Positions 29,808-39,409 of a stretch of DNA of 64,000 bases are shown here, one piece after another (positions within the stretch are counted from its first letter, which is position 1; each line of letters opens with the position of its first letter). The notes beneath the pieces are model-generated. The model ran no database searches. It saw only the letters and a list, made by a program, of their open reading frames with translations, and was not told the DNA's origin. The DNA is from Vibrio neptunius. GTDB lineage: Bacteria > Pseudomonadota > Gammaproteobacteria > Enterobacterales > Vibrionaceae. The stretch lies in contig CP079860.1 of NCBI GenBank assembly GCA_019339365.1, forward strand, positions 248,001 to 312,000, read 5' to 3'. The translations under genes were made by a program, and so were the position numbers.

Positions 29808-30178
29808 GTTGTTGCCTCTCCGTGATGGTTATGAACTTACCCTCAACCTACCATCAGCCCCTCTGGACAAAAACTGTCATAACAACTGGCTTTAACCGAT
29901 AAAATCACCAAAAAAAGGAACACATATATAGGTCAATTACCTATAAATGGCACCAAATTAAATTAAAGCATTTAAAAAACAACTGAATTAAATTGATCAA
30001 ATTTTGATCAACCATGAATGGAGATCACATAATTTAGGATAAATTCACAATAGGTAAATGGGGTAAATCAACCAACCAAAAACAAGGCTTATCAGTATTT
30101 ATGGTTACATAAAAACCAATGATATTTTTTACTCACCACACCACGATGAGACCACAATGGCGGATTCGCAGACATAAA
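29808..30178. other. A+T-rich upstream region of the type VI effector operon with palindromes
   Basis: No gene. Two copies of TTGATCAA, itself a palindrome, lie at 29993-30000 and 30004-30011, eleven bases apart (one helical turn). A 7-bp inverted repeat TATAGGT / ACCTATA lies at 29927-29945. Both look like operator sites for the minus-strand operon. The regulator is unknown. Confidence 0.5.
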
Positions 30179-30332
30179 AAAGCCCGGGTCAACCCGGGCT
30201 TTGGTTACAAAAACTGTTAGTTGTGAAATAGTAAGGAATCTAAGCTAACAGCCAGCTATGCGTAACGCCAGTTTTGCCCTCTTCTTAACTGATCAGCGGC
30301 CAAACCAAAAGTGTTAAGTCGAGAAACAAAAT
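30173..30332 (-). ncRNA. Candidate MicX-like small RNA downstream of malG
   Basis: After the malG-proximal hairpin the minus strand runs about 130 bases to a second strong terminator. In V. cholerae the sRNA MicX arises from the 3' end and downstream region of the malG-position gene VCA0943. Synteny and the orphan terminator suggest the same here. The 5' end may lie inside malG. I could not compare the MicX sequence itself. Confidence 0.45.
30179..30202 (-). terminator. Strong terminator downstream of malG
   Basis: Stem AAAGCCCGGG / CCCGGGCTTT with a 4-base loop; the minus strand continues with a run of T. It lies about 160 bases past the malG stop. Confidence 0.85.
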
Positions 30333-30352
30333 GGGCGACCCTGCGGTCGCCC
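30333..30352 (-). terminator. Hairpin immediately after malG
   Basis: Stem GGGCGACC / GGTCGCCC with a 4-base loop, followed on the minus strand by ATTTTGTTT. A plausible malG terminator, 12 bases after the stop. Confidence 0.75.
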
Positions 30353-30364
30353 TTATCTTTCTTA

Positions 30365-31255
30365 TTAGCCTTTCACACCACCGGCGGTTAAACCTCCAAC
30401 CAACCAGCGCTGTGCAAGTAAGAAGACGATGGTAATTGGTAATGCAGACAAGACGGCTGCTGCCGCGAAATCACCCCAGAGATAGTTCTGAGGGTATAGG
30501 TACTGCTGCATACCAACCGCTAATGTGTACGAGTCTACATCAGAAAGTAGCAAAGATGCCACTGGAACTTCACCGACCACCATAATGAATGACAAAATAA
30601 ACACTACGGCCAGAATAGGCACTGATAGGGGAAGTAGAACCAATCGGAACGCCTGCCAAGGTGTCGCGCCATCCAATGCTGCCGCTTCTTCCAACGAGTT
30701 GTCAATCGTCTCGAAGTATCCCTTAATCGTCCACACGTGAAGCGCGATACCACCGAGGTAAGAGAAGATCAAACCTCCATGAGTATTGAGACCTAGGAAC
30801 GGAATATACTGACCGAGTTTATCGAACAACGCATAGATGGCGACCAAAGCCAGCACAGCTGGGAACATCTGGAAAATCATCATTGCTTTTAGGATGGTGT
30901 TTTTGCCTTTGAACTTCATGCGGGCAAACGCATACGCCGAAGTGGTAGACAGTGACACGATGAGAATCGAACTAATACCCGCTACTTTCACCGAGTTCCA
31001 TAGCCATGTTAGAACAGGGAATGGTGGTGGCGTTACCGACCCATCCGCATGAGTGACTGAGAAGCCTAATGCCAGTTTCCAGTGCTCTAAAGAGGGATTT
31101 TCCGGAATAAGACTCCCCGTTGCGAAGTTACCTTCACGGAATGAAATTGCGATGATCATCAACAAAGGGAAGATGATCAGTGCCAGGAACGCCCACATTG
31201 CAATATGAGTAGCCCAAACACGGTATTTTAATGACTTACCTTGTACCATTGCCAT
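30365..31255 (-). CDS. malG: Maltose ABC transporter permease MalG
   Basis: 296 residues, the E. coli MalG length. Six membrane helices and the EAA loop [25 protein letters not shown], which contacts MalK. It forms the inner-membrane channel with MalF. GGAG precedes the ATG; malF ends 11 bases upstream. Last gene of malEFG on the minus strand. Confidence 0.95.
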   Translation of the reverse strand: MAMVQGKSLKYRVWATHIAMWAFLALIIFPLLMIIAISFREGNFATGSLIPENPSLEHWKLALGFSVTHADGSVTPPPFPVLTWLWNSVKVAGISSILIVSLSTTSAYAFARMKFKGKNTILKAMMIFQMFPAVLALVAIYALFDKLGQYIPFLGLNTHGGLIFSYLGGIALHVWTIKGYFETIDNSLEEAAALDGATPWQAFRLVLLPLSVPILAVVFILSFIMVVGEVPVASLLLSDVDSYTLAVGMQQYLYPQNYLWGDFAAAAVLSALPITIVFLLAQRWLVGGLTAGGVKG

Positions 31256-31266
31256 TGTGTTTCTCC

Positions 31267-32840
31267 TTAGTCCTGAGCTACTTTTGTGACACGAAGGTTT
31301 AACAGTGCTAGCGCACCAACCAACAGGAAGATTAGCGTTGCGATGGCACTTGCCAAACCAAAGTCTTGACCACCAGCACCTTCAAATGCGATGCGGTATG
31401 TGTAGTTAACCAGAAGGTCTGTATAACCTGCAGGTTCTGACGTGCCAATCATGTTCGGGCCGCCTTGTGTCAACAATTGAATCAATACGAAGTTGTTGAA
31501 GTTAAAAGCAAAGCTCGCAATCAGTAGTGGCGTCAGTGGTTTGAGCATCAGTGGCAGCGTGATACGACGGAAATTGTCGATAAAGTTTGCCCCATCAATC
31601 GCTGATGCTTCATACAAATCTTCCGGAATCGCTTTTAGTAGGCCCATACACAGAATCATCATGTAAGGGAAGCCCAACCAAGTATTGACGATGATGATCA
31701 TCAGTTTTGCTAAGAAGGGATCAGAGAACCAAGTTGGGCTGATACCAAACATCGCTTCCAATACCATGTTTACTTCACCAAAGCTCTGGTTGAACAAACC
31801 TTTGAAGATCAGAATCGAGATAAACGCAGGTACCGCGTAAGGCAGAATCAATAGAACGCGATACATCGCACGCCCTTTCAGCGCTTCCCACTGCACGACG
31901 CTTGCCAGAATTAATCCAATCAGTACGGTTAGCGCGACACTGACGGCTGAAAACACAATCGTCCAAATGAAAATACTGATAAAGGGTTCTTTAATCCCGT
32001 CGTCTTTCCAAACACGTTCAAAGTTATCTGTGCCAATTGTGACGATGAAACCAGGTGACACCGTTGAACCCACAAATTGGCCATTGTTATCAACAGGTTG
32101 GTAAAAGCCAACGTCGTTGTTAGGACGCAGGGTCTCTTGCGTCTCATTGTTGTAGAGTGATTCTCCATCGGCTTGCAAAGTGTACAATGGCACCACAGCA
32201 GCAAACTTGCGTAAACCACTCATGCGGATGTCTTCACCGGATGGCATGTGCAGGTCTACCGAACCAAGAACGGATTTGTTCTTGATGATGGTTTTAATTT
32301 TCTCTTTTTCGCCTGCTACTTGCTCCACAGGAGACAACGACATATCACCTGGTAACGTAGCGAGGTTGAATTCTTCCGTTGCGAATAGCTGGTCACCTTT
32401 TTTTTGACTGAGATACGATGGCCATTGTCTGTCTTGATAAGAGAGAACGGGTAGCTATCACCACTTTGATAAGTACGATCAAGCAGAACAGACTGAGCAC
32501 GTTCAAAAGAAAGCTGGTTTTTCGCACTGTAGTTAGTGAAGGCAAGACCAACGGTATACGCCAGTGGAAACAGGATGAATAAAATCATGCCTGCGATGCC
32601 TGGATATATGTAGCGATGTGCGTAAGTCTTTTTACTACCAAAGATATAAAGAGCAAGTGCGGTTACGATAAGGGTAAGAAGTGCGAACGCAATCTCACCA
32701 CGTGAATACATTAGAATCGTCGCGTAGCCATTAAGAATACCGACTGAGCCAAGAAGCGCCCACTTTATGAATACATTTTTACTTGAAGGCAAGCTCGTTG
32801 TTGGTGATGTCATAGCATCTGTACCTTGAACTGACTGCAT
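31267..32840 (-). CDS. malF: Maltose ABC transporter permease MalF, frameshift in T8
   Basis: The N-terminal frame from 32840 reads the first helices and [20 protein letters not shown] (as E. coli MalF), then fails at the T8 run 32398-32405 (A8 on the coding strand). Adding one A gives [20 protein letters not shown] and joins the second frame to 31267, 524 residues. The periplasmic P2 domain and the EAA loop [21 protein letters not shown] are present. A two-base loss would also restore the frame. It should be intact in the organism, since malE and malG are. Confidence 0.9.
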
Positions 32841-32876
32841 AAAAGAACCTGCTAGCGATAATAAAACAAAGAAACG

Positions 32877-32898
32877 AAGGAGGGGTTACCCCCTCCTT
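32877..32898 (-). terminator. Intercistronic hairpin between malE and malF
   Basis: A 9-bp stem AAGGAGGGG / CCCCTCCTT with a 4-base loop between the malE stop and malF start. The minus strand behind it is T-rich. It probably limits malF-malG expression relative to the abundant binding protein and protects malE mRNA, as the repeat element does in E. coli. Confidence 0.7.
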
Positions 32899-32912
32899 AA
32901 AAAGGTCGACAA

Positions 32913-34094
32913 TTATTTTGTCATTTGTTTTTCTGCGTCAGCCAATGCTGCATCTACAGACTGACGACCATCAACAATGTTGATGATGGCGTTCTTAGCA
33001 CTGCCCCAGAACGCGTTCATTTGTGGGATGTTTGGCATGATTTCACCATTCATCGCGTTGTCCATTGTCGCTGCAATACGCTTATCTGAGTCTAGCTCAC
33101 GCTGGAAAGAGTTTAGCGCAACCGCCCCTAATGGCTTGTCATTATTTATTTTGCGTAGGCCATCGTTAGTTAGAAGGTAGTTTTCAATGAACTCAACCGC
33201 TAGGTCTTTGTTTGGCGACGCAGTGCTGATACCTGCTGTCAAAACACCAACGAATGGTTTAGAAGATTGGCCATTAAATTTAGGTAAAGTGGTGACACCG
33301 TAGTTGATGCCAGATTTCTCGATGTTGCCCCACGCCCACGGACCGTTAATGGTCATCGCTGTGTTGCCTTGGTTAAATGCAGACTCAGAAACCGAGTAAT
33401 CCATGTCAGAAGAGATCACGCCTTTGTCTACCAGACCTTTTACAAAGTCCATCGCGTCTTTCACGCCTTCATTGGCAATACCCGCATCTTTAACGTCATA
33501 ACCTTCCGCACCATATTTGAATGCGTAACCACCGTCAGCAGCCATTAACGGCCATGTGAAGTATGGTTCTTTCAGGTTCCACATAATGGCAGACTTGCCT
33601 TCTTTCTTTAGTTTAGTGTCAAGTGCTTCGACTTCTTCCCAGCTCTTTGGTGGGTTTGGGACAAGGTCTTTGTTGTAGATCAGAGAAAGTGATTCAACCG
33701 CCACTGGGTAACCAATGATTTTGCCGTTGTATTTCACCGCATCCCAAGCAAAGTCTACGATGCCTTCTTTGACTTCTTTAGACGGCTTAACCTCACTCAG
33801 AAGACCCGCTTCTGCGTATCCGCCAAAACGGTCGTGAGCCCAGAACACAATATCAGGACCGTCGCCAGTCGCTGCTGTTTGAGGAAACTTATCTTGTAGC
33901 GCATCCGGGTGAGCCACTGTCACTTTGATGCCAGTCTCTTCTTCAAACTGTTTACCTACTTCAGCCAGTCCATTGTAACCTTTATCGCCGTTTATCCAGA
34001 TAGTTAATTGACCTTCTTCGATAGCAGCATTTGCACCAAATGAGCCAAGAGCAACTAGGGTCCCTAGTGCCACTGTGCTTAGGGCATTTTTCAT
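32913..34094 (-). CDS. malE: Maltose/maltodextrin-binding periplasmic protein MalE
   Basis: 393 residues from ATG 34094, chosen because AAGGA lies seven bases upstream of it but almost touches the ATG at 34100. Signal peptide about 1-25 ([20 protein letters not shown]), then the MalE fold: [60 protein letters not shown]. Delivers maltodextrins to MalFGK2. First gene of malEFG. Confidence 0.95.
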   Translation of the reverse strand: MKNALSTVALGTLVALGSFGANAAIEEGQLTIWINGDKGYNGLAEVGKQFEEETGIKVTVAHPDALQDKFPQTAATGDGPDIVFWAHDRFGGYAEAGLLSEVKPSKEVKEGIVDFAWDAVKYNGKIIGYPVAVESLSLIYNKDLVPNPPKSWEEVEALDTKLKKEGKSAIMWNLKEPYFTWPLMAADGGYAFKYGAEGYDVKDAGIANEGVKDAMDFVKGLVDKGVISSDMDYSVSESAFNQGNTAMTINGPWAWGNIEKSGINYGVTTLPKFNGQSSKPFVGVLTAGISTASPNKDLAVEFIENYLLTNDGLRKINNDKPLGAVALNSFQRELDSDKRIAATMDNAMNGEIMPNIPQMNAFWGSAKNAIINIVDGRQSVDAALADAEKQMTK

Positions 34095-34186
34095 GTTCAT
34101 ATCCTTTTTATATTTGTATTGTAGGGCTCCACCGCTGGGAGGTTTCACCGTATTTCGACATACATTTTTAGCTAAACTGTCAATTA

Positions 34187-34408
34187 GCTCATCCTCCTAC
34201 TCCCTACGCCCTCGGTATTATGGCCTATTTTCGTGATCATCATCTGTCACCCTGGGCGACAGAAATCACAAAAATGATGCTTAACGTGATCGGCTTCACC
34301 ATCAGACCCCAGATTTCTTTGAACTCGATCTAACTCCGTGCAGTGAGCGCTCCTCTCCCTACTCCCCGTCTACTACCCCTTTAAAAAAAACCATCAGGAG
34401 GATGTAGT
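34187..34408. promoter_or_regulatory. Divergent malE/malK control region: MalT-like boxes and a CRP-like site
   Basis: Matches to the MalT box GGGGAKGAGG on the minus strand at 34358-34367 (9 of 10), 34187-34196 and 34196-34205 (8 of 10 each), and a weaker plus-strand one in CAGGAGGATGTAG near 34396. CGTGA-TCGGCT-TCACC at 34285-34300 fits the CRP consensus at 8 of 10. This is the arrangement of the E. coli malEp-malKp region. Based on eye matching. Confidence 0.65.
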
Positions 34409-34439
34409 CACCATGCAATAAAGCCAAACTATAGTCATC

Positions 34440-34660
34440 CAAGAGTGGATGGTAAGAACCCTTTCCAGTGTGTTCAGTCATTAACTGAAGCTGGTTTGCA
34501 ATGCCGCGGGGTTCGCTGTTATGAAGTAGATGTTCTTAGTGATTCTGGTGTCATTACCAGTTTGGATTCAACGGGGGAGACAGTTACTTTCATACGGGGG
34601 AAGCGAACTTTTTTTGGCTTTGACGGGTGATGCGATTGAATCCATCACCCTTATTTTCTT
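34440..34660 (+). other. Structured leader or small RNA upstream of malK
   Basis: Three hairpins in a row: TTCAGT / ACTGAA (34473-34489), CTGGT / ACCAG (34545-34560) and GGGTGATG / CATCACCC (34625-34650), the last followed by TTATTTTCTT like a terminator, about 110 bases before malK. It could attenuate malK or end a separate RNA. A 61-codon frame here lacks a ribosome site and is unlikely to be a gene. Confidence 0.4.
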
Positions 34661-34761
34661 ACACTTCAATTCACCTTACCGAATTCCTACTCTTACTGCT
34701 CGCGCAATAATTCATATAATGATGGGCAGTAAAATAAAAATATTGATCGAGGGCGAGCTAG

Positions 34762-35883
34762 ATGGCGAGTGTCACGTTAAAAAATGTATGTAAAGCTTAT
34801 GGAGACGTTTTAATTTCAAAGAACGTCGATCTGGACATTGACGAAGGCGAGTTTGTTGTCTTCGTCGGTCCATCAGGCTGTGGTAAATCAACCTTGCTAC
34901 GTTGTATTGCTGGTCTAGAAGATATTACTTCCGGTGACCTTTATATCGGTAAAGAACGCATGAACGATGTTGAGCCTTCTCAGCGCGGCGTCGGTATGGT
35001 TTTCCAATCTTATGCGTTGTACCCACACCTAAACCTGTACGACAACATGTCGTTTGGACTTAAGCTGGCGAAAGCCGATAAGGGTGAAATCGACAAGCGT
35101 GTAGAACACGCTGCGGATATTCTTCAACTTAGTCACCTGTTGGATCGTCAACCCAAAGCCCTTTCAGGTGGACAACGTCAGCGTGTTGCGATCGGGCGTA
35201 CTCTCGTATCGCAACCGAATGTTTTCCTTCTCGACGAGCCACTGTCAAACCTAGATGCGGCCTTACGTGTTCAGATGCGTTCTGAAATCACTAAGCTTCA
35301 GCGTAAACTCGGTTGTACCATGATTTACGTGACTCACGATCAGGTAGAAGCGATGACCATGGCCGACAAGATCGTCGTGTTAGATGCAGGCTATGTGGCG
35401 CAGGTTGGTAAACCACTTGAGCTTTATCATTACCCACAAAACCGCTTTGTGGCGGGTTTTATCGGCTCACCTAAAATGAACTTTATGAGTGTCTTTATCG
35501 AAGCCGTAGAAGACGATCGCGTCATGGTTCAACTCGCCAACGGTACCGCTTTTTGGATTCCAGTGGATGGCCGCACGGTGACCCGAGGCGAGCGCATGTC
35601 ATTGGGGGTTCGCCCTGAGCACTTGCTTCCCGCCGATCAAGGGGATGCCGCCATCGAAGGTGAAATCAATATCGTTGAAAAGCTAGGCAACGAGACTCAG
35701 GTTTACATGCACATTGACGCGGCGGATGCCGATATGATCTATCGCCAGCCAGATACACTTGCAGTCGAAGCTGGCGATAAACTAATGGTCGGTATTCCAG
35801 CACACCGTTGTCACTTATTCCACAGTGACGGCAAGGCTTGCCGTCGCTTATACAAAGAGGCAGGTGTCGATTTCGAAGAGTAA
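34762..35883 (+). CDS. malK: Maltose transport ATPase MalK
   Basis: 373 residues (E. coli 371). Walker [10 protein letters not shown], signature LSGGQRQRV, Walker [13 protein letters not shown], switch His in [10 protein letters not shown], and the C-terminal regulatory OB domain. Powers MalFGK2 and in E. coli also binds and silences MalT. Divergent from malEFG. lamB and malM do not follow; the gene ends at its own terminator. Confidence 0.95.
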   Translation: MASVTLKNVCKAYGDVLISKNVDLDIDEGEFVVFVGPSGCGKSTLLRCIAGLEDITSGDLYIGKERMNDVEPSQRGVGMVFQSYALYPHLNLYDNMSFGLKLAKADKGEIDKRVEHAADILQLSHLLDRQPKALSGGQRQRVAIGRTLVSQPNVFLLDEPLSNLDAALRVQMRSEITKLQRKLGCTMIYVTHDQVEAMTMADKIVVLDAGYVAQVGKPLELYHYPQNRFVAGFIGSPKMNFMSVFIEAVEDDRVMVQLANGTAFWIPVDGRTVTRGERMSLGVRPEHLLPADQGDAAIEGEINIVEKLGNETQVYMHIDAADADMIYRQPDTLAVEAGDKLMVGIPAHRCHLFHSDGKACRRLYKEAGVDFEE

Positions 35884-35904
35884 TCGACAAGCGATTATAA
35901 CTAC

Positions 35905-35929
35905 GCTCGGCTCAATGCCGGGCGTTTTT
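35905..35929 (+). terminator. malK terminator
   Basis: Stem GCTCGGC / GCCGGGC (one G-T pair) with a 5-base loop, then five T. Confidence 0.8.
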
Positions 35930-35988
35930 ATTTCCATGACTTGATACTATTTGGGCATTGGCTAACAAATTGGTGCAGATACAATAAA

Positions 35989-36007
35989 GGGAGCCAATGC
36001 GGCTCCC
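35989..36007 (-). terminator. hutZ terminator
   Basis: Stem GGGAGCC / GGCTCCC with a 5-base loop, followed on the minus strand by TTTATTG, downstream of the hutXZ genes. Confidence 0.75.
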
Positions 36008-36030
36008 TCTCAGCTCGTTTGCGACCCAAA

Positions 36031-36561
36031 TTAAGCGCTTTCAACCCGCTTATGGCCTTCTTCAAGGTGGACAAAATCAACCAGATCATCAGCCGATACC
36101 TGATAAGCCTGACCAAAGCCTTTTACAAACAGACCTTTTTCCGCTTTGAGGTTGAAAAGAACAAAATCTTGTAGTTGGCTCAGGCCATCAATGATCTCAC
36201 CAAAGCGGTCTTTCATCTGACTCACCACCTGCTGCCACTGGTCTGATTCACGCTCCACGATTGTCGCGACCGCGTCGAACGTCAGTCGCTTACGCGCAAA
36301 TAGCTGCTTTGACGTGTCTTCGTCTTCAATCATCATAATAGAGACATTAGGATTGACTTGCAGGTTGCGAGCGTGACGCGCGATCTCAGAAATCAATACG
36401 AAGTAACCCTCTTGGTTTTGAACAAATGGCGCGTAGCTCACGTTTGGTTGACCATCTGCATCAACGGTGGCGAGTTGAAGCGTGCGACGCTCTTGACGAA
36501 ACTCTTTGATTTCTGGACCAAGACGACCTTGAAGACGCTCTTGTTTTACTTGTGGATCCAT
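36031..36561 (-). CDS. hutZ: Heme utilization protein HutZ
   Basis: About 176 residues from ATG 36561 (AGGAG upstream). It follows V. cholerae HutZ almost residue for residue: QVKQERLQGRL, EIKEFRQERRTLQLATVDA, VSYAPFVQNQEGYFVLIS, IARHARNL, and the C-terminal DLVDFVHLEEGH segment with a conserved His. A split-barrel (pyridoxamine-oxidase-like) protein that handles and degrades heme in the cytoplasm. It follows hutX by 80 bases. Confidence 0.95.
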   Translation of the reverse strand: MDPQVKQERLQGRLGPEIKEFRQERRTLQLATVDADGQPNVSYAPFVQNQEGYFVLISEIARHARNLQVNPNVSIMMIEDEDTSKQLFARKRLTFDAVATIVERESDQWQQVVSQMKDRFGEIIDGLSQLQDFVLFNLKAEKGLFVKGFGQAYQVSADDLVDFVHLEEGHKRVESA

Positions 36562-36641
36562 TGTGAACTCCTGAATTTTCAATACGTTTTATTTCTATTC
36601 ATCTTGGCATCCGACACAGTCTTTCATGCCGGTGCTCCTAT

Positions 36642-37145
36642 TTATTTGCGTAGCTCTTGCTGCCACTGCTTGAATGTTTCTACCTGTTCGGCGATCAGCT
36701 CACGCTTTTCATTACGGCCAAGGTAAATCTTAAAAATGTTATTGCCTTGTTCACAGAAGAAGCCAAAGTAGTGGCTTTCACGCCCCATGAAGGGCTTGCT
36801 AACCAAAGCGATATTTTTCACATTGTCTAACTTAAGGTGACCATGGAGTTCACCGTCTTTACCCATTAAGTTGTAATAACCTCGGGCCACTTTGCCTTTC
36901 GGGAATGGCGCTTTCACTTCGAAGATGGAACCAAATGAATGCATTATGGTGGTCACTGGGCCAAAACCAACCAAGTTTTCCAAGAAAGACTGTGCTTGCT
37001 CTCCCGGAGCCAAAGCGATCATCTCTTCTGGCAGAGCCGCTACCGCTTCAAATTCAGAAACGTCCAGACGCTCTGCAATTGCAGCGGGGAGAAGTGTGGG
37101 TTCTTGCTCGATAAGTTGAGCAACTTGTTGTTTTAATGCTTCCAT
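36642..37145 (-). CDS. hutX: Heme utilization carrier protein HutX
   Basis: 167 residues of the HutX/HuvX family: FEAVAALPEEMI, FGPVTTIMHSFGSIFEVKAPFP, GHLKLDNVKNIALVSKPFMGRESHYFGFF in pieces. It carries heme and passes it to HutZ. GGAA precedes the ATG. In vibrios the radical-SAM gene hutW normally precedes hutX; no hutW is present in the 450 bases upstream. Confidence 0.92.
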   Translation of the reverse strand: MEALKQQVAQLIEQEPTLLPAAIAERLDVSEFEAVAALPEEMIALAPGEQAQSFLENLVGFGPVTTIMHSFGSIFEVKAPFPKGKVARGYYNLMGKDGELHGHLKLDNVKNIALVSKPFMGRESHYFGFFCEQGNNIFKIYLGRNEKRELIAEQVETFKQWQQELRK

Positions 37146-37605
37146 AATAATTCCACTTAGAGTGTCACATTGTGTGACGCGATTGCTTCAGAATGAGTTT
37201 TTGCACATGGTCCTTCTGCCAACCAAGCATAACTTGACCTGTTAGTAAAAGTAGTTGATGGCGGCTGACTTCACTTTGTTTAAACGCCGTTTTGGACGTA
37301 GACAAACGCGTCCAGTCCATGTTGCTAAAGGTCATTTTGATGCCAGTTCATACCTCAAGGCCTTGTCTGATATCATTGCTAGTGGCCTATCCTTCGCCCA
37401 AATTGATTGAACAAATTTATCAATTACCAACATCACATAACATCTCTCAACGCTTCTGGTATAAGGGCTGACGATAAATGCCCCATCAATGGCGATGATC
37501 ATAAAAGGGTAGAAATGATAATGCAATTGATAATTGATCTTATTTCGATTGTAAGTAATAATCTCACTCCGTGTTGTAAAAAATGATTCATTCGTGAGGC
37601 TGGTA
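37146..37605. other. hutX-tonB divergent region, hutW absent
   Basis: The promoter-proximal part holds a Fur-like box. The rest has short frames only, such as a 56-codon minus-strand frame (37165-37335, ending VQKLILKQSRHTM) and a 64-codon one upstream of it. Neither shows radical-SAM Cys motifs (CxxxCxxC), so I see no hutW relic. Confidence 0.45.
37514..37539. promoter_or_regulatory. Fur-box-like site between hutX and tonB
   Basis: AATGATAATGCAATTGATAATTGATC contains two GATAAT units in the pattern of Fur sites (consensus GATAATGATAATCATTATC). It is about 70 bases upstream of tonB and would give iron repression of the heme genes on both sides. Confidence 0.7.
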
Positions 37606-38296
37606 GTGAACCTAAAAAGATATGCGATAGCAGGAGGCGTTTCACTCGCTCTTCATACCGCTGTTCTCTTTGTCGCTGATGAGCCAAAGCTTTATGCGAT
37701 GCCAGCTGGCGCTCAGTCTTCCTCGGTCACGCTTAATTTCAGAGCCGTATCCACTCCGCAACCACCAGCCGTTGCTCAACCTTTACCAGACCCTAAACCT
37801 TCAAAGCCAGTGAAAGAATCACCACCGATAAAAAGAGAAGCCGGTGGTAAAAAAGCCAGCGCCTAAGCAGAAAAAAGTGGTTGAGAAACAGGTCGCTCAG
37901 AACGTTGAGAAACCTGAACAAAAGACCATCGATAAGGAACCTGATGTTAAAGACCAGCAGGAGAAAGCAGAAACGTCCAAACCCGCTGAAGTCAATCAGG
38001 GCGCGAGTCGCGAGCCCGTTTTAATCAAGAAGCCAAGTTTTCGCTCACCACCTTCTCGTCCTTCATATCCTAGATTGGCACAAAAACGCCACATAGAGGG
38101 GGTCGCTATGTACGAAGTCTGGCTGGATGAGAATGGCAATCAGGTAAAACAAGTCCTTATTTCTTCTTCCGGAGCCACTATTTTGGATAACTCTGCTCTG
38201 AAAGCCATTAAACAATGGGAATTTTCCCCAAACATCGTTAACGGTCAAAAAATGGCTTATCGAGTCAGACTACCTGTCCGTTTCAAATTGGATTAA
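37606..38296 (+). CDS. tonB: TonB1 energy transducer, +1 frameshift
   Basis: GTG at 37606 with GAGG six bases upstream starts VNLKRYAIAGGVSLALHTAVLF, the membrane anchor. A Pro/Lys-rich periplasmic arm follows (PPAVAQPLPDPKPSKP, then KKPAPKQKKV). The frame breaks at 37841-37854; removing one A from the A6 run 37849-37854 (or one base of CCGG) restores it. The C-terminal TonB domain reads PSYPRLAQKRHIEGVAMYEV to VRLPVRFKLD, 229 residues. It couples the proton gradient through ExbB-ExbD to outer-membrane heme receptors. First gene of tonB-exbBD-hutBCD. Confidence 0.88.
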
Positions 38297-38298
38297 CC

Positions 38299-38988
38299 AT
38301 GGAACAACTACATCAATTACAACAGCAGCTTGGCTTAATGACTTGGCCACTGATCATTTGTTCAGCATTGACCGTTATGATCATCACCGAGCGATTGTTT
38401 CAAGTCATGATCAGTCTTGGCGTAGGTAAACGCGCCATTCGCCATCAACTCAACCAAATCTCCCCTAGCGACAAACAGCAACTAGAAGCCCTAGCCGAGA
38501 CGCTTTCTCCGCGTCGCCCGCTTCTCTATAAAGGTGTGGCAATGCTGTTAGCTCACCATTCATTTTCCAAAGTTTTGCGTGAAGATGCGGCAGGCATGTG
38601 GCTTCAGGAAAAGCGTCATCAACTTAATTCCGGTCTGCGCTTGCTAACACTCATCGGAGTGATCAGCCCATTGATTGGTCTGCTGGGAACAGTACTTGGC
38701 CTGATTGACATGTTTCAGGGCGTGGCTGCATCAACGGGTAATATTACGCCCAATGACCTTGCTGACGGCCTAGGTTTGGCTATGCGTACCACGGCTGCTG
38801 GCCTACTGATTGCCCTACCAGCTATCGCCGGGGCTCAATTGCTTGGCCTGTGGGCTGATAAAGTGATGGCCAAACTAGAACACACCCTCAATTACGTTAA
38901 CTTGTGGTTGGAAGGTATCAGCCTGCAACACGTTTCTCCTCGCGTTTCTCAGCAAACTTCTATACCCGTTGACGAGGCGTCGTCATGA
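38299..38988 (+). CDS. exbB: ExbB1 proton channel component
   Basis: 229 residues of the MotA/TolQ/ExbB family: a first helix (MTWPLIICSALTVMIITERL) and the paired helices LLTLIGVISPLIGLLGTVLGLIDMF (in two blocks) and TTAAGLLIALPAIAGAQLL. It starts two bases after tonB and overlaps exbD by four (ATGA). Confidence 0.95.
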   Translation: MEQLHQLQQQLGLMTWPLIICSALTVMIITERLFQVMISLGVGKRAIRHQLNQISPSDKQQLEALAETLSPRRPLLYKGVAMLLAHHSFSKVLREDAAGMWLQEKRHQLNSGLRLLTLIGVISPLIGLLGTVLGLIDMFQGVAASTGNITPNDLADGLGLAMRTTAAGLLIALPAIAGAQLLGLWADKVMAKLEHTLNYVNLWLEGISLQHVSPRVSQQTSIPVDEASS

Positions 38989-39401
38989 TTAAAGTATCAC
39001 AACAGAAGAGTGACTTCGGTCTTACCCCTGATCTCACTCCTCTACTGGATATTATTTTCATCGTCATGGTGTTCCTAATGCTCACCGCGGCCGTCAAGCT
39101 AGATTCGCTCGAAGTCGACTTGCCAGTCACCGACTCGCAAGCCGTTTCAGAGGTGGATAACACATCGATCACCGTCAATATTATAAACCATGAGCCTTAC
39201 TGGGCAATCAATGGCAAAGAATACATTGACTGGGAGAATTTCACGCTCGCGCTACTCGAACAGCACAAATCAAATAACCAACCGATAGTGATTGGCGCAG
39301 AAAAAACCGCTGACGTGCAACACCTCGTCAAGCTGCTCGCCTTTTTACAAGAAAATGGTATTCAGGCCACACAGTTACTTACAGAAGAGTCGATAAAATA
39401 G
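38985..39401 (+). CDS. exbD: ExbD1 proton channel component
   Basis: 138 residues of the ExbD/TolR family. Single N-terminal helix carrying the essential Asp in LTPLLDIIFIVMVFLML, then a periplasmic domain. Starts on the ATGA overlap with exbB; hutB follows after eight bases. Confidence 0.94.
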   Translation: MIKVSQQKSDFGLTPDLTPLLDIIFIVMVFLMLTAAVKLDSLEVDLPVTDSQAVSEVDNTSITVNIINHEPYWAINGKEYIDWENFTLALLEQHKSNNQPIVIGAEKTADVQHLVKLLAFLQENGIQATQLLTEESIK

Positions 39402-39409
39402 AGTCTATT

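Noticed and set aside
34445..34630. 61-codon plus-strand frame before malK
   Set aside because: No ribosome-binding site, no motif, and it overlaps hairpins of the leader.
3603..37854. Phase variation at the homopolymer frame breaks
   Set aside because: Runs of 5-8 bases are short for phase switching, and malF, GAPDH and tonB are not typical switched genes. Sequencing error explains all six more simply.
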